Of a stretch of 64,000 nucleotides of DNA, positions 1 through 10,781 are shown one piece after another. How positions within the stretch are numbered: position 1 is the first letter of the stretch; each line of letters starts with the position of its first letter. Position numbers and translations under genes: made by a program. The DNA lies in assembly GCA_965658815.1 (NCBI GenBank), contig CBFHTC010000003.1, positions 1 through 64,000 of the forward strand, in the 5' to 3' direction. A model generated the notes under the pieces. That model was given only the letters and a program-made list of their open reading frames with translations, ran no database searches and had not been told where the DNA came from. This DNA comes from CBFHTC01 sp965658815 (GTDB lineage: Bacteria > Pseudomonadota > Alphaproteobacteria > Rickettsiales > Rickettsiaceae).

Positions 1-1227
<1,227 letters not shown>

Positions 1228-1269
1228 ATAAAAAAAATCACAATTCGTTTGTAAGTTATTAAAAAATAG

Positions 1270-1390
1270 CTAGGTTTGGATCTTATTCGCAGGTGATACA
1301 CTTGATTCCATTTCGAACTCAGATGTGAAACCCTGTAGTGCTGATGGTACTTTTATGGGAGAGTAAGCGGATTCAACCTTCCAAATCTAG
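1270..1390 (+). rRNA. rrf: 5S ribosomal RNA
   Basis: The core CCATTTCGAACTCAGATGTG and the GATGGTACT motif are typical of 5S rRNA. The ends were placed by the terminal helix: CTAGGTTTGGA at the 5' side pairs with TCCAAATCTAG at the 3' side, with one G-U pair. The gene follows 23S on the same strand and is presumably co-transcribed with it. No tRNA lies in the 23S-5S spacer and no clear hairpin terminator follows. Confidence 0.95.
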
Positions 1391-1481
1391 TTATTTGTTA
1401 AATGCATTTTTTCTTATCTTAAATAAAATTTTATCTAATATACTAAGTTAGTTTATCTAATCTGATAAGCTAATACAACTT

Positions 1482-3806
1482 TTATTCTTCTAATCGCTTT
1501 TTGCAATTGTCAATAATTATCTGAGGAATGCCAGCTATTTTAGCAGTATATATAGCATAAGAATTTTTTACATATCCTTCAATAATTTTATAGCTAAACT
1601 TAATTTCATTGTTTATCTGTAAGATCTCTACAGTTAGATTTTTAGAATATAAAAAATCATTTTTTGTTATATCATGGTAGTGAGTAGCAAATATACATTT
1701 ACATTGAATTACATCATGAATATATCTTAAAATCTCATAAGCAATAATTTGTCCTTCATCAGTTGATGTACCTCGACCTACCTCATCAAGAACTATAAAA
1801 GAATTTTTAGTAGCATTTTGCAATATACTTGCAGTTTCGATCATTTCAACCATAAAAGTAGAGTGACCTTTCTCGATATCATCAGATGCTCCTATTCGAC
1901 TAAATATATTATCTACCAAAGATAGTTTTGCTTTTTCTGCTGGAACAAATGATCCAATTTGCGCCAATATTAATATAATTGCATTTTGCCTTAGAAATGT
2001 ACTTTTACCAGACATATTTGGCCCAGTAATGACGAAGTTTCTATGTTGATGGGATAAATAAGATGAATTTTTAGTCGATTTTGATGAAAGAAATATATGA
2101 AAACCATTTTGAATTTCAATATCAAATGAATTAGAAATAATAGGATAAGATAAAGATAATTTAGATGCTGCAAATGCAAAAGAATTAAACATATCAACAT
2201 AGGCAGTAATCTGAATATTTTTCTTTATAATATCAATATGATTTAGTATTGTTTTGTATAATTCATTTAAAACCTTTTCTTCTTCTTTTTGAATTTTGAA
2301 TAAAATATCATTAATTTGACTTTCAATATTTATTATTCTTGTTGAAGTATATCTGTTTACTGATAAAGTAGAGTTTTTTAGTATCAATTCAGAGTGAAGA
2401 TTTACAGAGGATTTTTTAGAAATCTCGATAAAAGTACCTATTAAATTATTTTTTGAAATTTTGATATTAGTATTAGGAAAATATATTTTGGATAAATTCT
2501 CTAATTGTATTTCTAAGAGTTTATATTTTTGATTTAGTTCTTTTAGCTCTGTTGTAGTATCCTCTTTAAATATAAATATTTTATTTGAAGTATCAATAGC
2601 ATTATTTAAAATATTATTTGCAATTTCATTTATAACACCTATCTCTATAAAACTAAAGTTAGGCAATATTGTTGCAACAGACGATATAATTTCAAGATTT
2701 TTAGCTATAGCAATAATATTTTGATGTGATTTATTTGAGTTACTCACTTCTCTTTCAATATCAGACATATTTGATAATAATAATTGAATTTTTTCACTAA
2801 TCTTTTTATTATCTACAAAATATTTTGTATAATTGAGTCTTTTTTGAATCATCTCTAAGTTTTTCAAAGGAGCGATGATGTTTTGTTTTAGTAGCCGATA
2901 TCCAAATGGCGTCTGAGTATAATTAATTGATTTAAAAACATGAGTTTTAAGATTTAAGCTTTGAATAGTAGCAAGATCTAAAAAAATTTTATTTGAATTA
3001 TTAAGTTTTTTAGGAAAAGATATATTCTGAGATGAGATTTTTATAATTTTTAAATAATGAAGTATTAAACTAATAGATTGTAATTCAACTTCTAAAAACT
3101 TAAAAGATTCGGTTGATTTGATATTAAAAAAAGACATAAAAGATTGTAGATTTGCCTTATGGTTTGAAATAATATGATTAGGGTATTGAATGATTTTACT
3201 TTGTATATTTTGTAATTTAAATGCAATATTATTAATCGTCAAAATCTCAGAAGGATTGATTTTTACAATATCAGAGATAAAATTATTGTTATCAGATGAA
3301 AAAGTAAGAAAGTTTCCGGTTGAGATATCGATATAAGATATACCAAAAACACCATTATCTTCAGTAATCGATAGTAAAAAATTGTTTTCATTTGAATCAA
3401 ACATTTCTTTATCTAAGATGGTTCCTGGCGTGATAATTTGTGTAACTTTTCTTTCTACAATAGCTTTATATCCTAATTTTTTTTTAGCCTCTTCTGGTGA
3501 TTGAGTCTGTTCACATAGAACAACTGTATAATTTTTTTTTACCAATTGACTGATATATCGTTTGTATGAGTGTATTGGAATACCGCACATAGGAATTCTT
3601 TCATTATTATGCATACCTTTATGAGTTAAATATAATCCAAGTATTTTATGAACTAATATTGCATCTTGAAAAAACATTTCAAAAAAGTCTCCTATTTGAA
3701 ATAGCAATATAGCATCTAAATTTTCTGATTTTACTTTTAAATATTGTTTAATTGATGGTGTTGCTAAATCATAATAGTGATTTTTTAAAAATTCTTCTGA
3801 ATTCAT
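1482..3806 (-). CDS. mutS: DNA mismatch repair protein MutS
   Basis: MutS recognises mismatches and starts mismatch repair. The N-terminal mismatch-binding motif is present as GDFFEMF near residue 38, where most MutS proteins have F-Y-E; the Phe and Glu that contact the mismatch are kept. The C-terminal ABC-type ATPase has Walker A GPNMSGKST near residue 595 and Walker B VLDEVGRGTSTDEG near 670. At 774 aa the protein is shorter than the usual ~850-900 aa. It ends just after the ATPase/helix-turn-helix region, so the C-terminal tetramerisation tail is absent. The gene is alone between the rRNA genes and rsmE, on the opposite strand to the rRNA. Confidence 0.97.
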   Translation of the reverse strand: MNSEEFLKNHYYDLATPSIKQYLKVKSENLDAILLFQIGDFFEMFFQDAILVHKILGLYLTHKGMHNNERIPMCGIPIHSYKRYISQLVKKNYTVVLCEQTQSPEEAKKKLGYKAIVERKVTQIITPGTILDKEMFDSNENNFLLSITEDNGVFGISYIDISTGNFLTFSSDNNNFISDIVKINPSEILTINNIAFKLQNIQSKIIQYPNHIISNHKANLQSFMSFFNIKSTESFKFLEVELQSISLILHYLKIIKISSQNISFPKKLNNSNKIFLDLATIQSLNLKTHVFKSINYTQTPFGYRLLKQNIIAPLKNLEMIQKRLNYTKYFVDNKKISEKIQLLLSNMSDIEREVSNSNKSHQNIIAIAKNLEIISSVATILPNFSFIEIGVINEIANNILNNAIDTSNKIFIFKEDTTTELKELNQKYKLLEIQLENLSKIYFPNTNIKISKNNLIGTFIEISKKSSVNLHSELILKNSTLSVNRYTSTRIINIESQINDILFKIQKEEEKVLNELYKTILNHIDIIKKNIQITAYVDMFNSFAFAASKLSLSYPIISNSFDIEIQNGFHIFLSSKSTKNSSYLSHQHRNFVITGPNMSGKSTFLRQNAIILILAQIGSFVPAEKAKLSLVDNIFSRIGASDDIEKGHSTFMVEMIETASILQNATKNSFIVLDEVGRGTSTDEGQIIAYEILRYIHDVIQCKCIFATHYHDITKNDFLYSKNLTVEILQINNEIKFSYKIIEGYVKNSYAIYTAKIAGIPQIIIDNCKKRLEE

Positions 3807-3869
3807 ATAGATGATTTTTTTGAAGTCATTTTATCACATAATAAAAGAAAAAACTATATTGTTTCCAAT

Positions 3870-4535
3870 TTAATTAAACAAAAAGCCTAGACCAAAAGAT
3901 ACAGCGACTTCGGATTTTAATATAAATGTCGGCAATTTCAAAGTATAAGTATTTTTTTCTAGATTTATGATTTCTGATTTTGAAAAGCCACCTTCTGGGC
4001 CAACTAAAAGCCATTTTATATTATCTGGTTTTGCCATATTAGATGATTCTGCTAAAAGGCAACATATATTATCATTATTTTCAATAAATTCTTTTAAAGT
4101 AATTGGTTCCAATAATATTGTAGGCTTAATGCGATTAGATTGCTCCAGTGCAGCTATAATTGATTTTTGTAATTTTTCAATTCTTTTTACAAAAGCATTG
4201 TTTGAGTAATCCGATAAGATAATTTGAATTTTAGCGCACCCAATTTGAGTGGATATATTAATGATTTGAGATATAGCGGCGCAAGAAGATATAGCTAAAT
4301 TTGGAGGTTGAAAGTTATTATCTAAAGGAGATATTAAGTATATTTTTTTTGCGACAATTTTTTTTTTATCAATTTTTATTACTTCATATAAAGCTTCTTT
4401 TTCAAATGTAAATATTTTTATTTGAGTCTGAATTTTAATTTTCATAACATTGATTAAGTGATGAACTTTTTCGTTTTCAATATTATATATATCAGCTAAA
4501 GGTATAGTAGAGTATATTCTAGGTATATGTTTCAT
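3870..4535 (-). CDS. rsmE: 16S rRNA (uracil-1498-N3)-methyltransferase RsmE
   Basis: RsmE methylates U1498 of 16S rRNA and is a SPOUT-class methyltransferase. The C-terminal knot signature LLVGPEGGFSKSE (near residue 178) and the following LKLPTFILKSEVA, matching the family's L-G-x-R-I-L-R-x-E-T-A pattern, are clear. The N-terminal part resembles the family's PUA-like RNA-binding domain. The 221-aa length is slightly below the usual ~240. It is transcribed in the same direction as mutS, 63 bp upstream of it, so the two may form an operon. Confidence 0.93.
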   Translation of the reverse strand: MKHIPRIYSTIPLADIYNIENEKVHHLINVMKIKIQTQIKIFTFEKEALYEVIKIDKKKIVAKKIYLISPLDNNFQPPNLAISSCAAISQIINISTQIGCAKIQIILSDYSNNAFVKRIEKLQKSIIAALEQSNRIKPTILLEPITLKEFIENNDNICCLLAESSNMAKPDNIKWLLVGPEGGFSKSEIINLEKNTYTLKLPTFILKSEVAVSFGLGFLFN

Positions 4536-4630
4536 AGATTATTATATATGGAAATAAGACAATTGTAAATTTAAAATAATAAATCAAACTATAAAAAAGC
4601 AAAATTTTTAGAATAATTTGATAAAAATGG

Positions 4631-4659
4631 TTGTAACTTTAAAAGTTTTTTTGTATAAT
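4631..4659 (+). promoter_or_regulatory. Predicted sigma70 promoter for rpmG-rpsP
   Basis: The -35 box is TTGTAA at 4631-4636 and the -10 box is TATAAT at 4654-4659, with a 17-bp spacer. Transcription would start near 4667, about 16 bases before the rpmG start codon. Confidence 0.65.
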
Positions 4660-4682
4660 CTACTTACATATATCATTTAAAT

Positions 4683-4859
4683 ATGGCAGAGAAAAAAAAA
4701 AAGAGACAGGTTACGTTATTTATGCTAAAAAGTAGCGAAAGTGCGTATTTTAAAATCAAAAAACATAGTTCTGGAACAAAAAACAAAAAAATAGAACTTA
4801 TGAAATATGATCCAGTTCTTCGAAAAAGAGTCAAATTTATTTCAACAAAAGTAAAATAA
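4683..4859 (+). CDS. rpmG: 50S ribosomal protein L33
   Basis: This 58-codon gene reads MAEKKKKRQVTLFMLKSS and ends KRVKFISTKVK. The central SSGTKNKKIELMKYDPVLRK matches the L33 pattern Y-x-x-x-K-N-(5)-L-x-L-x-K-Y-D-P. As usual for alphaproteobacterial L33, the zinc-binding cysteines found in some other L33 forms are absent. The length is right for the family (about 50-60 aa). It starts downstream of a good promoter and is followed 10 bp later by rpsP, so the two ribosomal protein genes probably form one transcript. Confidence 0.93.
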   Translation: MAEKKKKRQVTLFMLKSSESAYFKIKKHSSGTKNKKIELMKYDPVLRKRVKFISTKVK

Positions 4860-4869
4860 GGTAAATATA

Positions 4870-5220
4870 ATGTTAAGAATAAGATTACGTCCACTAGGAA
4901 GAAAAGATAGAAAATTCTATCACATAGTTGTATCCGATACTAAAACTCACGTTACAAAAGGAAATCTTGAGGTTTTAGGATATCTAAATCCAATTCGAAA
5001 AGAACAGAGGCAAATAAAGTGCGATAGAGTTTCGTATTGGTTATTAAAAGGCGCAAAAGTCTCAGAAAGAGTATTTAAGATTATTCGTAATGAAGAGGCT
5101 ATTGATTTTCCAAAGCATATACTAAAAGATTTTAAAGAGTTTGAATTATCTTTTGATAAGAAACAAAATAAAGGAATTAGTAAAGCTAAATTAAAAGAAT
5201 CTCAAGAATCTGTAGAATAA
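4870..5220 (+). CDS. rpsP: 30S ribosomal protein S16
   Basis: The N-terminus (LRIRLRPLGRKDRKFYHIV, then a VLGYLNP-type segment near residue 40) is characteristic of S16, which helps early 30S assembly. The core ends near residue 85; a lysine-rich C-terminal extension brings the length to 116 aa, common in alphaproteobacteria. It sits 10 bp after rpmG. The genes rimM, trmD and rplS, which usually follow rpsP, are not here; the next gene (carD) is on the opposite strand. Confidence 0.95.
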   Translation: MLRIRLRPLGRKDRKFYHIVVSDTKTHVTKGNLEVLGYLNPIRKEQRQIKCDRVSYWLLKGAKVSERVFKIIRNEEAIDFPKHILKDFKEFELSFDKKQNKGISKAKLKESQESVE

Positions 5221-5387
5221 GTTTTACCATCAAGAATATATCGATTTCAAAATACAATTTAGTCTCTTTCAAAATCTTTAAACAAATAAAATTCTCTTTA
5301 AATAAATATTCCTTAGTCTTCGATTAAATGAGATTTTTTATAAATGTAAATATCAGATTATCTACAAATTGATATTTTAAAAAATTT

Positions 5388-5888
5388 TTATATGCTGCTA
5401 TTATATAGATTTTTTTTTACAATATCTTCTGCTTGCTTTGCAGTAATATTTGAGATGATAGATATCTCTTTTGATAATCGTGATATCGCTTCTCCAAGTA
5501 AAATATTTTCTTTGTAAGATAATGTTTTATATATATTTTTTCCTAAATCTCTTGCAACTTGAGCTATTTGAGTAAGGTCACCAGAATTAAGTTTACTTAG
5601 CAAATATTGTGACTTTTGATTCCAAGTAAATCCATTCATCAGTGAAGGTTTTGTTTCAAGAGTGGCTAAAATCTCTGATAGCTTATTTTTTCCACGAATT
5701 CTACGAATTCCTTCTTTTTCTATGGCGTCGATTGGTATATTAATCGACAAATTATCATCTTCAAAAAATATTATATAATATTCTGAATTAATGCCCATTA
5801 TAGTATGTTTTTCAATTTTTTTTATAATACCAATACCGTGAGCTGGTACGACTACTTTCTCTCCAATTAAAAATTTATTTGTAGTCAT
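5388..5888 (-). CDS. carD: CarD-family transcriptional regulator
   Basis: The N-terminal 60 residues form the CarD/CdnL/TRCF RNA-polymerase-interacting domain, seen in FLIGEKVVVPAHGIGIIKKI followed by YYIIFFEDDNLSINIP. In the family this Tudor-like domain binds the RNA polymerase beta subunit. The helical C-terminal half (residues 80-160), which stabilises open promoter complexes, includes NSGDLTQIAQVARDL. The 166-aa length is normal for alphaproteobacterial CarD. It is divergent from gyrA with a 120-bp shared upstream region. The spacer to rpsP (5221-5387) shows nothing recognisable. Confidence 0.93.
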   Translation of the reverse strand: MTTNKFLIGEKVVVPAHGIGIIKKIEKHTIMGINSEYYIIFFEDDNLSINIPIDAIEKEGIRRIRGKNKLSEILATLETKPSLMNGFTWNQKSQYLLSKLNSGDLTQIAQVARDLGKNIYKTLSYKENILLGEAISRLSKEISIISNITAKQAEDIVKKNLYNSSI

Positions 5889-5958
5889 TTTTTTCTTTGC
5901 AATAAATATATTATAATCTATTTATATATAAATTTCAAGTGAATTTGTTTTTAATTTA

Positions 5959-5987
5959 TTGTATTTTCGATTATTATATAATATAAT
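5959..5987 (+). promoter_or_regulatory. Predicted sigma70 promoter for gyrA
   Basis: The -35 box is TTGTAT at 5959-5964 and the -10 box is TATAAT at 5982-5987, with a 17-bp spacer. The predicted start site lies about 14 bases before the gyrA ATG. The region is almost pure A/T, so chance matches are a risk. Confidence 0.5.
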
Positions 5988-6008
5988 GATTTAATAATAT
6001 GAATTAAA

Positions 6009-8594
6009 ATGACTATAAAAAAATCAATTGAAGAGGAACTGCGCATATCTTATCTATCTTATTCGATGAGTGTCATTATAAGTAGAGCTTTGCCAAATGT
6101 AAAAGATGGTTTAAAGCCGGTACAAAAGCGAATTTTATATTCTATGCACCAATTAGGATATTTCTATAATAAACCAACGCGAAAGTCTGCCAGTGTAATT
6201 GGGTATGTACAGCAAAAATATCATCCTCATGGAGACACTGCTATTTATGATGCTTTAGTTAGAATGGTTCAACCATTTTCATTATTAATGCCTTTAGTAG
6301 AAGGTCAAGGGCATTTTGGTTCTCTTGATGGTCATTCTGCTGCCGCGATGAGATATACTGAAGTTAGATTAAATCAAATTACAAATTTTCTATTAAAAGA
6401 TATTAATAGCGAGACTATTGATTTTACCTTAAATTATGACGGAACTGAAAAAGAGCCGACTGTATTACCGGCTCGATTTCCAAATATATTAATAAATGGA
6501 AGCTCGGGTATTGCTGTTGGTATGGCTACAAATATTCCTTCACATAATCTCGGAGAAGTAATGTCTGCGTTAATTGCAATGACGCAGAATTTTGAGATGA
6601 CTCATGATGATATTATGTCTTATATTAAAGGGCCGGATTTTTCAAGTTATGGTGAAATTATTAATTCAAGCATGATGAGCTCTATTTATTCTACTGGAAG
6701 AGGACCGATTCAAATGAGAGGGAAAATTGATGTTGAAAAAGATAATAATAAAGAAAAAATTATCATTACTCAAATACCCTATGGAGTGAATAAGGCAAAA
6801 TTGGTTGAAAAAATTGCTTCTCTTGTAAATGAAAAGATTATTGAAGGCGTATCGGATCTAAGAGATGAATCAAATATGCACGGAATTCGTGTTGTGATTG
6901 ATCTAAAAAAACACTCTCATGCCGACGTAATTATTAATCAATTATGGCAGTATACTTCAATGCAGGTAAGTTTTGGACTGAATATGTTAGTGATTGATGA
7001 TGGAATACCAAAACTGATGAATATAAAACAAGTATTGAGGTCTTTTATTACTTTTAGAGAAAGCGTAATTTTTAGAAGAACTACATATCTAATTCGTAAT
7101 GCGGCGGAAAAGGCTCATATATTGATCGGTCTAAGTGTTGCCGTTGCAAATATTGATGCTATGATTGCTATGATTAAGTCTTCAAAAGATACTGCAGAGG
7201 CTAGGGAAAAATTAAAAACAGAGTTATGGGATTGTGATGATATATTGCCTATAATAGATCGTCTTGACTTTTTGGCGCGAGATCATGTTCCTTTTCTTCC
7301 TAAAAATGATAGCAAAAATAATTTAATTTATCTAACTGATGACCAGGCGCGGGCAATATTGGATATGAAATTAAATAAATTAACTTCGCTTGAAAAAAAT
7401 AAGATTAAAGATGAATTAAGTTTATTGTTTGAAGATATTAAAGAATATATTGGTATTTTAACCAATAAAGAAAAACTATTTTCTGTAATGAGAGAGGAGT
7501 TTACCGAAGTCAAAGATTTGTTTGCTTTTAAAAGAAAAACTCAGTTAACTCAGGTCGGGCAAATTGATGATGAGTCTTTGATTTTAAATGAAGATATTGT
7601 TGTCATGATTACCATGAGTGGATATATTAAGCGAGTGTCATTAGATCTTTATAAAAACCAAAAGCGTGGGGGCTCTGGAAGATCTGGCGCTCAATTGCAT
7701 GATGATGACTTTGTGCGTATGTTATTTTCTTCATCGACTCATACAAATTTGTTATTCTTTTCTAACATTGGAAAGGTTTATAAATTAAAAGGTTATAAAT
7801 TACCTATTGGTAGTTTAACCACAAAAGGAAAAAATATTGTAAATATTCTACCACTTGGAGAAAATGAAATTATTACCAATATTATTCCTGTAGAAAATCT
7901 AAATGATGAGAATGTATCAATTTTGTTTGTAACATCTCACGGAAATATTCGTCGAAATAGTTTATCTATATTTAGCAATATTCAATCAAATGGAAAAATT
8001 GCAATTAAATTTAATCCAGACTCAGATGAGGAATTGATTTCTGTACAAACTTCTTCAAATGATAGTTTAGTTCTTTTATCGACTAAATATGGAAAGTCTA
8101 TTATGTTTCATATTGATTCGGTTCGTTCTCAGGTTAGTAGAGCTTCTACCGGAGTTAGAGGTTTGAAGTTAAAAGAAGAAGACTATGTTACAAATGCCAC
8201 CATATTTTCATTTAATAATGAAGAAGAGTCTCAATATGTCTTTAGTATTTCTTCTCAAGGTTATGCGCAAAGAAGTTTGGCTTCAGATTATAGAATTACA
8301 AATAGAGGAGGGTCTGGAATTATTAATATGACTTTACGAAATACATCTGACTTTGTTGTAAATGTTTTCCTAGTGGACCCTAGTCTTCATGATATTATTT
8401 TAATGACCAATAAAGGGCAGATTATTCGTTTTTCTGTTAGTGATGTAAATATTACACGCAGAACGAGTAAAGGAGTTAGAGTTATTAGATTAAAAAAAGA
8501 TGAATTGATTAAGTCCGCAACAGTTGTTGAAAAAAAAGATGATGATGAAGTAGAAGAGGCATCTGATATAACTAAAGTAATTGGAGATAACTAA
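6009..8594 (+). CDS. gyrA: DNA gyrase subunit A
   Basis: GyrA breaks and rejoins DNA during negative supercoiling. The catalytic tyrosine is Y116 in AAAMRYTEV. The quinolone-resistance region reads YHPHGDTAIYDALVRM, with Thr77 at the position of E. coli Ser83 and Asp81 at the position of Asp87. The C-terminal beta-pinwheel has a GyrA-box variant QKRGGSG near residue 551 (canonical QRRGGKG). This argues for GyrA rather than ParC, which lacks a strict box. The 861-aa length fits. The acidic C-terminal tail (DDDEVEEA) is also typical. It is convergent with dnaN. Confidence 0.94.
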   Translation: MTIKKSIEEELRISYLSYSMSVIISRALPNVKDGLKPVQKRILYSMHQLGYFYNKPTRKSASVIGYVQQKYHPHGDTAIYDALVRMVQPFSLLMPLVEGQGHFGSLDGHSAAAMRYTEVRLNQITNFLLKDINSETIDFTLNYDGTEKEPTVLPARFPNILINGSSGIAVGMATNIPSHNLGEVMSALIAMTQNFEMTHDDIMSYIKGPDFSSYGEIINSSMMSSIYSTGRGPIQMRGKIDVEKDNNKEKIIITQIPYGVNKAKLVEKIASLVNEKIIEGVSDLRDESNMHGIRVVIDLKKHSHADVIINQLWQYTSMQVSFGLNMLVIDDGIPKLMNIKQVLRSFITFRESVIFRRTTYLIRNAAEKAHILIGLSVAVANIDAMIAMIKSSKDTAEAREKLKTELWDCDDILPIIDRLDFLARDHVPFLPKNDSKNNLIYLTDDQARAILDMKLNKLTSLEKNKIKDELSLLFEDIKEYIGILTNKEKLFSVMREEFTEVKDLFAFKRKTQLTQVGQIDDESLILNEDIVVMITMSGYIKRVSLDLYKNQKRGGSGRSGAQLHDDDFVRMLFSSSTHTNLLFFSNIGKVYKLKGYKLPIGSLTTKGKNIVNILPLGENEIITNIIPVENLNDENVSILFVTSHGNIRRNSLSIFSNIQSNGKIAIKFNPDSDEELISVQTSSNDSLVLLSTKYGKSIMFHIDSVRSQVSRASTGVRGLKLKEEDYVTNATIFSFNNEEESQYVFSISSQGYAQRSLASDYRITNRGGSGIINMTLRNTSDFVVNVFLVDPSLHDIILMTNKGQIIRFSVSDVNITRRTSKGVRVIRLKKDELIKSATVVEKKDDDEVEEASDITKVIGDN

Positions 8595-8618
8595 CAAAAA
8601 GATGATATTTAGATAGAA

Positions 8619-9704
8619 TTAATTTAAACTAATAGGCATAATAACAAAAAGAGAATTATTGTTTTGAGAAGAAATTAAAATTGCGGACTGAGAAGTATTG
8701 AAGTACATAATAAAATTTTCATTTTCAATTTTACTTATAGCGTCATGTAAATATTTTGCATTAAAGCCAATTTCCATATCAAAAGCTTTGTTGGTATAAA
8801 TTTTTTCTTTTGCTGATCCATTTTCTATACCATATATAGTCATTTCTTGTTGATTTAAATTTAATTTTATTAATTTTGATTTTTTATCAGAAATAGTTGT
8901 GACCCGGTCAATTGAATTGATCATCTGGTATGTATTAAATATTAGATGATTATCGTATTTTTCCTGATTGAGTAATTTTGTTTGATTTGGAAATTTCCCT
9001 AAAATTAAAGAGCAATTAAATAAAATATTTTCTGTCTTTATAAATAAATTTTTATCTGTAAATGCTATAAAAACTTTTTTCTTATTTTGTAGAATTTTGA
9101 TAATATCATATACATTTTTGTATGGAATGATAATATCATAATTTTTATTTACTTTTTCTTTAAGTATTAGGGATGAGAAAGCCATTCTGTGACCATCGAG
9201 AGCGATTGCCTGAAGTTTGTCCTCCTCAATCTTTAAATTTAGCCCATGTAGGCTAATTCTATAATTTTCGGGAGACATAGCAAACTCAGTGCTTTTTAAT
9301 ATATCTAATAATTCATTTGAATCAATTTCAATATAGTTAATATCATTATCACGGTCAAAGTTATCAATATTATGCTTTAAATTTAATAGAAAAAGTTTAA
9401 ACTCTGATTTATCATTTGAAATTTTAATTTGATTTGAGTTAAGTATTTCAAGTGATACTATATCTTCATCAAATTTTTTAATTATATCTAATAACATTGT
9501 AGAGTCTAAAGAGAATATTGTTTCTTTATCATAATCTGTAGGCACTTGATAAAGCAGCTTTGCGTTTGAATTTTTTGAAAATATATTCATTATTTTATTT
9601 TTAATATGAATGATAAATATAAAATCTGCTAAAAATTTTTTATTAATAATTGAATTTGAAATTTGTAAAGCGTCGATTAATATTTTTTTATCTAAAAGTA
9701 GCAT
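8619..9704 (-). CDS. dnaN: DNA polymerase III subunit beta (sliding clamp)
   Basis: This is the replication clamp that tethers polymerase III to DNA. Recognition rests on overall length (361 aa, usual ~370), the central domain with ALDGHRMAFSSL near residue 168, and the C-terminal clamp ending LFVIMPISLN, which resembles the conserved M-P-x-R-L that forms part of the partner-binding pocket (here M-P-I-S-L). The sequence is strongly diverged. It converges on gyrA with 24 bp between stops. No dnaA or clear DnaA boxes are seen nearby, so a replication origin cannot be claimed. Confidence 0.92.
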   Translation of the reverse strand: MLLLDKKILIDALQISNSIINKKFLADFIFIIHIKNKIMNIFSKNSNAKLLYQVPTDYDKETIFSLDSTMLLDIIKKFDEDIVSLEILNSNQIKISNDKSEFKLFLLNLKHNIDNFDRDNDINYIEIDSNELLDILKSTEFAMSPENYRISLHGLNLKIEEDKLQAIALDGHRMAFSSLILKEKVNKNYDIIIPYKNVYDIIKILQNKKKVFIAFTDKNLFIKTENILFNCSLILGKFPNQTKLLNQEKYDNHLIFNTYQMINSIDRVTTISDKKSKLIKLNLNQQEMTIYGIENGSAKEKIYTNKAFDMEIGFNAKYLHDAISKIENENFIMYFNTSQSAILISSQNNNSLFVIMPISLN

Positions 9705-9845
9705 GATATTCTTTTAATATCTTAAATTTTAATGTTTTTTTAAGAAAAAAGCAATAAAAAAAAATAGTATTAAAAAATTTTTATAGAATATATTTAAAAA
9801 GCAACGAAAAAATGTTATCATAAGTCCGTACAATCAACAAATAAA

Positions 9846-10127
9846 ATGGAAAGAGTTAATAAACAATCAATTACCAAAGCGCTCGCTCAATATGAAAATA
9901 TTACGCAGACTCAATCAAAAAAAATTATCGATTTTCTTTTTGAATATATAGGTGACCATATGCAAAAAGGAAATGAAATCGTAATATCTGGATTTGGAAA
10001 ATTTCTCTGCACTAAAACAGTCGCTAGAAGCGGTATTAATCCAAAGACTCAAGCAAAAATAGAGATACCTTCTAAAAATTCTCCTAAATTTCGCCCAGCT
10101 TTGGATTTAAAGAACAAATGTAGCTAA
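9846..10127 (+). CDS. HU/IHF-family DNA-binding protein
   Basis: This small nucleoid protein (93 aa) has the family's helical N-terminal dimerisation part, then ISGFGKF near residue 48 and the DNA-inserting arm with ARSGINPKTQAKIEIP, containing the conserved R-x-G-x-N-P-x-T and the intercalating proline. It ends with the family's PKFRPALDLK. HU and IHF subunits cannot be told apart reliably by eye. It lies between divergent dnaN and the rplY-der pair. Confidence 0.93.
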   Translation: MERVNKQSITKALAQYENITQTQSKKIIDFLFEYIGDHMQKGNEIVISGFGKFLCTKTVARSGINPKTQAKIEIPSKNSPKFRPALDLKNKCS

Positions 10128-10155
10128 AATTATTTTATTAAAAGTATTAAAAGTA

Positions 10156-10184
10156 TTGAAAATGATGATATTTTTTTGTATACT
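10156..10184 (+). promoter_or_regulatory. Predicted sigma70 promoter for rplY-der
   Basis: The -35 box is TTGAAA at 10156-10161 and the -10 box is TATACT at 10179-10184, with a 17-bp spacer. The predicted start is about 12 bases before the rplY ATG. Confidence 0.6.
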
Positions 10185-10202
10185 TAAGAAAAACTATTTT
10201 AA

Positions 10203-10781
10203 ATGCAAGAAATTCATTGTTATGCCAAAAGTGATAAGGCTGAAAAATTGATACCCGCTGTTTTATATTCAGAGAAAAACAAATCAATTTCTTTTAATGT
10301 TTCTGTTGATGTTATATTTAAACTTATTCATGATGGAGCTGTTACAACTAATAAAATGATTTTAAATATTGATAATAAAAAACACGAAGTTTTAATTTAT
10401 GATATTCAATTAAATCCAATAAATGAACAACCAATTCATGTGGACTTTTTACCAATATTAAAAAATAAAGAACAAACTGCTAAAGTTCCTTTGGTTGTTT
10501 TAAATAAAGAGCTATCTCCTGGAATAAAAAGAGGAGGTAATCTATTTACTTTGCGTAGATATTTAAAATTAAAAGGAGATTTAAGAAATCTTCCTAGAGT
10601 TTTTACTTATGATGCATCAAAATTAAACATTGGAGATAAAATAAAAATATCTGACTTAAATCCTTATGAGGGCTTTGTATTTGTTGATAAAAGCGATGTA
10701 TTGATTTTGAACTTATCTGGTAAGAAAAAGAAACTTTCCGCAGAGGAGGTCGGAGATAATAATGATGAGAATTCAAACTAG
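10203..10781 (+). CDS. rplY: 50S ribosomal protein L25/general stress protein Ctc
   Basis: L25 binds 5S rRNA. The protein has the two-domain TL5/CTC layout: an N-terminal 5S-binding beta-barrel containing IPAVLYSEK and HVDFLP (near residue 80), and a C-terminal domain with VPLVVLNKELSPGIKRGG. The 192-aa length fits the CTC form. The stop codon is followed at once by the der start codon with no spacer, so translation is probably coupled. In many alphaproteobacteria rplY is followed by pth; here the partner is der. Confidence 0.93.
   Translation: MQEIHCYAKSDKAEKLIPAVLYSEKNKSISFNVSVDVIFKLIHDGAVTTNKMILNIDNKKHEVLIYDIQLNPINEQPIHVDFLPILKNKEQTAKVPLVVLNKELSPGIKRGGNLFTLRRYLKLKGDLRNLPRVFTYDASKLNIGDKIKISDLNPYEGFVFVDKSDVLILNLSGKKKKLSAEEVGDNNDENSN

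Noticed and set aside
4673..4894. Minus-strand hydrophobic frame opposite rpmG
   Set aside because: It is the shadow of rpmG and the start of rpsP, which have clear family signatures and a promoter.
6009..8594. ParC rather than GyrA
   Set aside because: A GyrA-box-like QKRGGSG and the long acidic C-terminus favour GyrA.
8595..9845. Replication origin near gyrA/dnaN
   Set aside because: I looked for DnaA boxes (TTATCCACA-like) in the spacers and saw none convincing; dnaA is absent.
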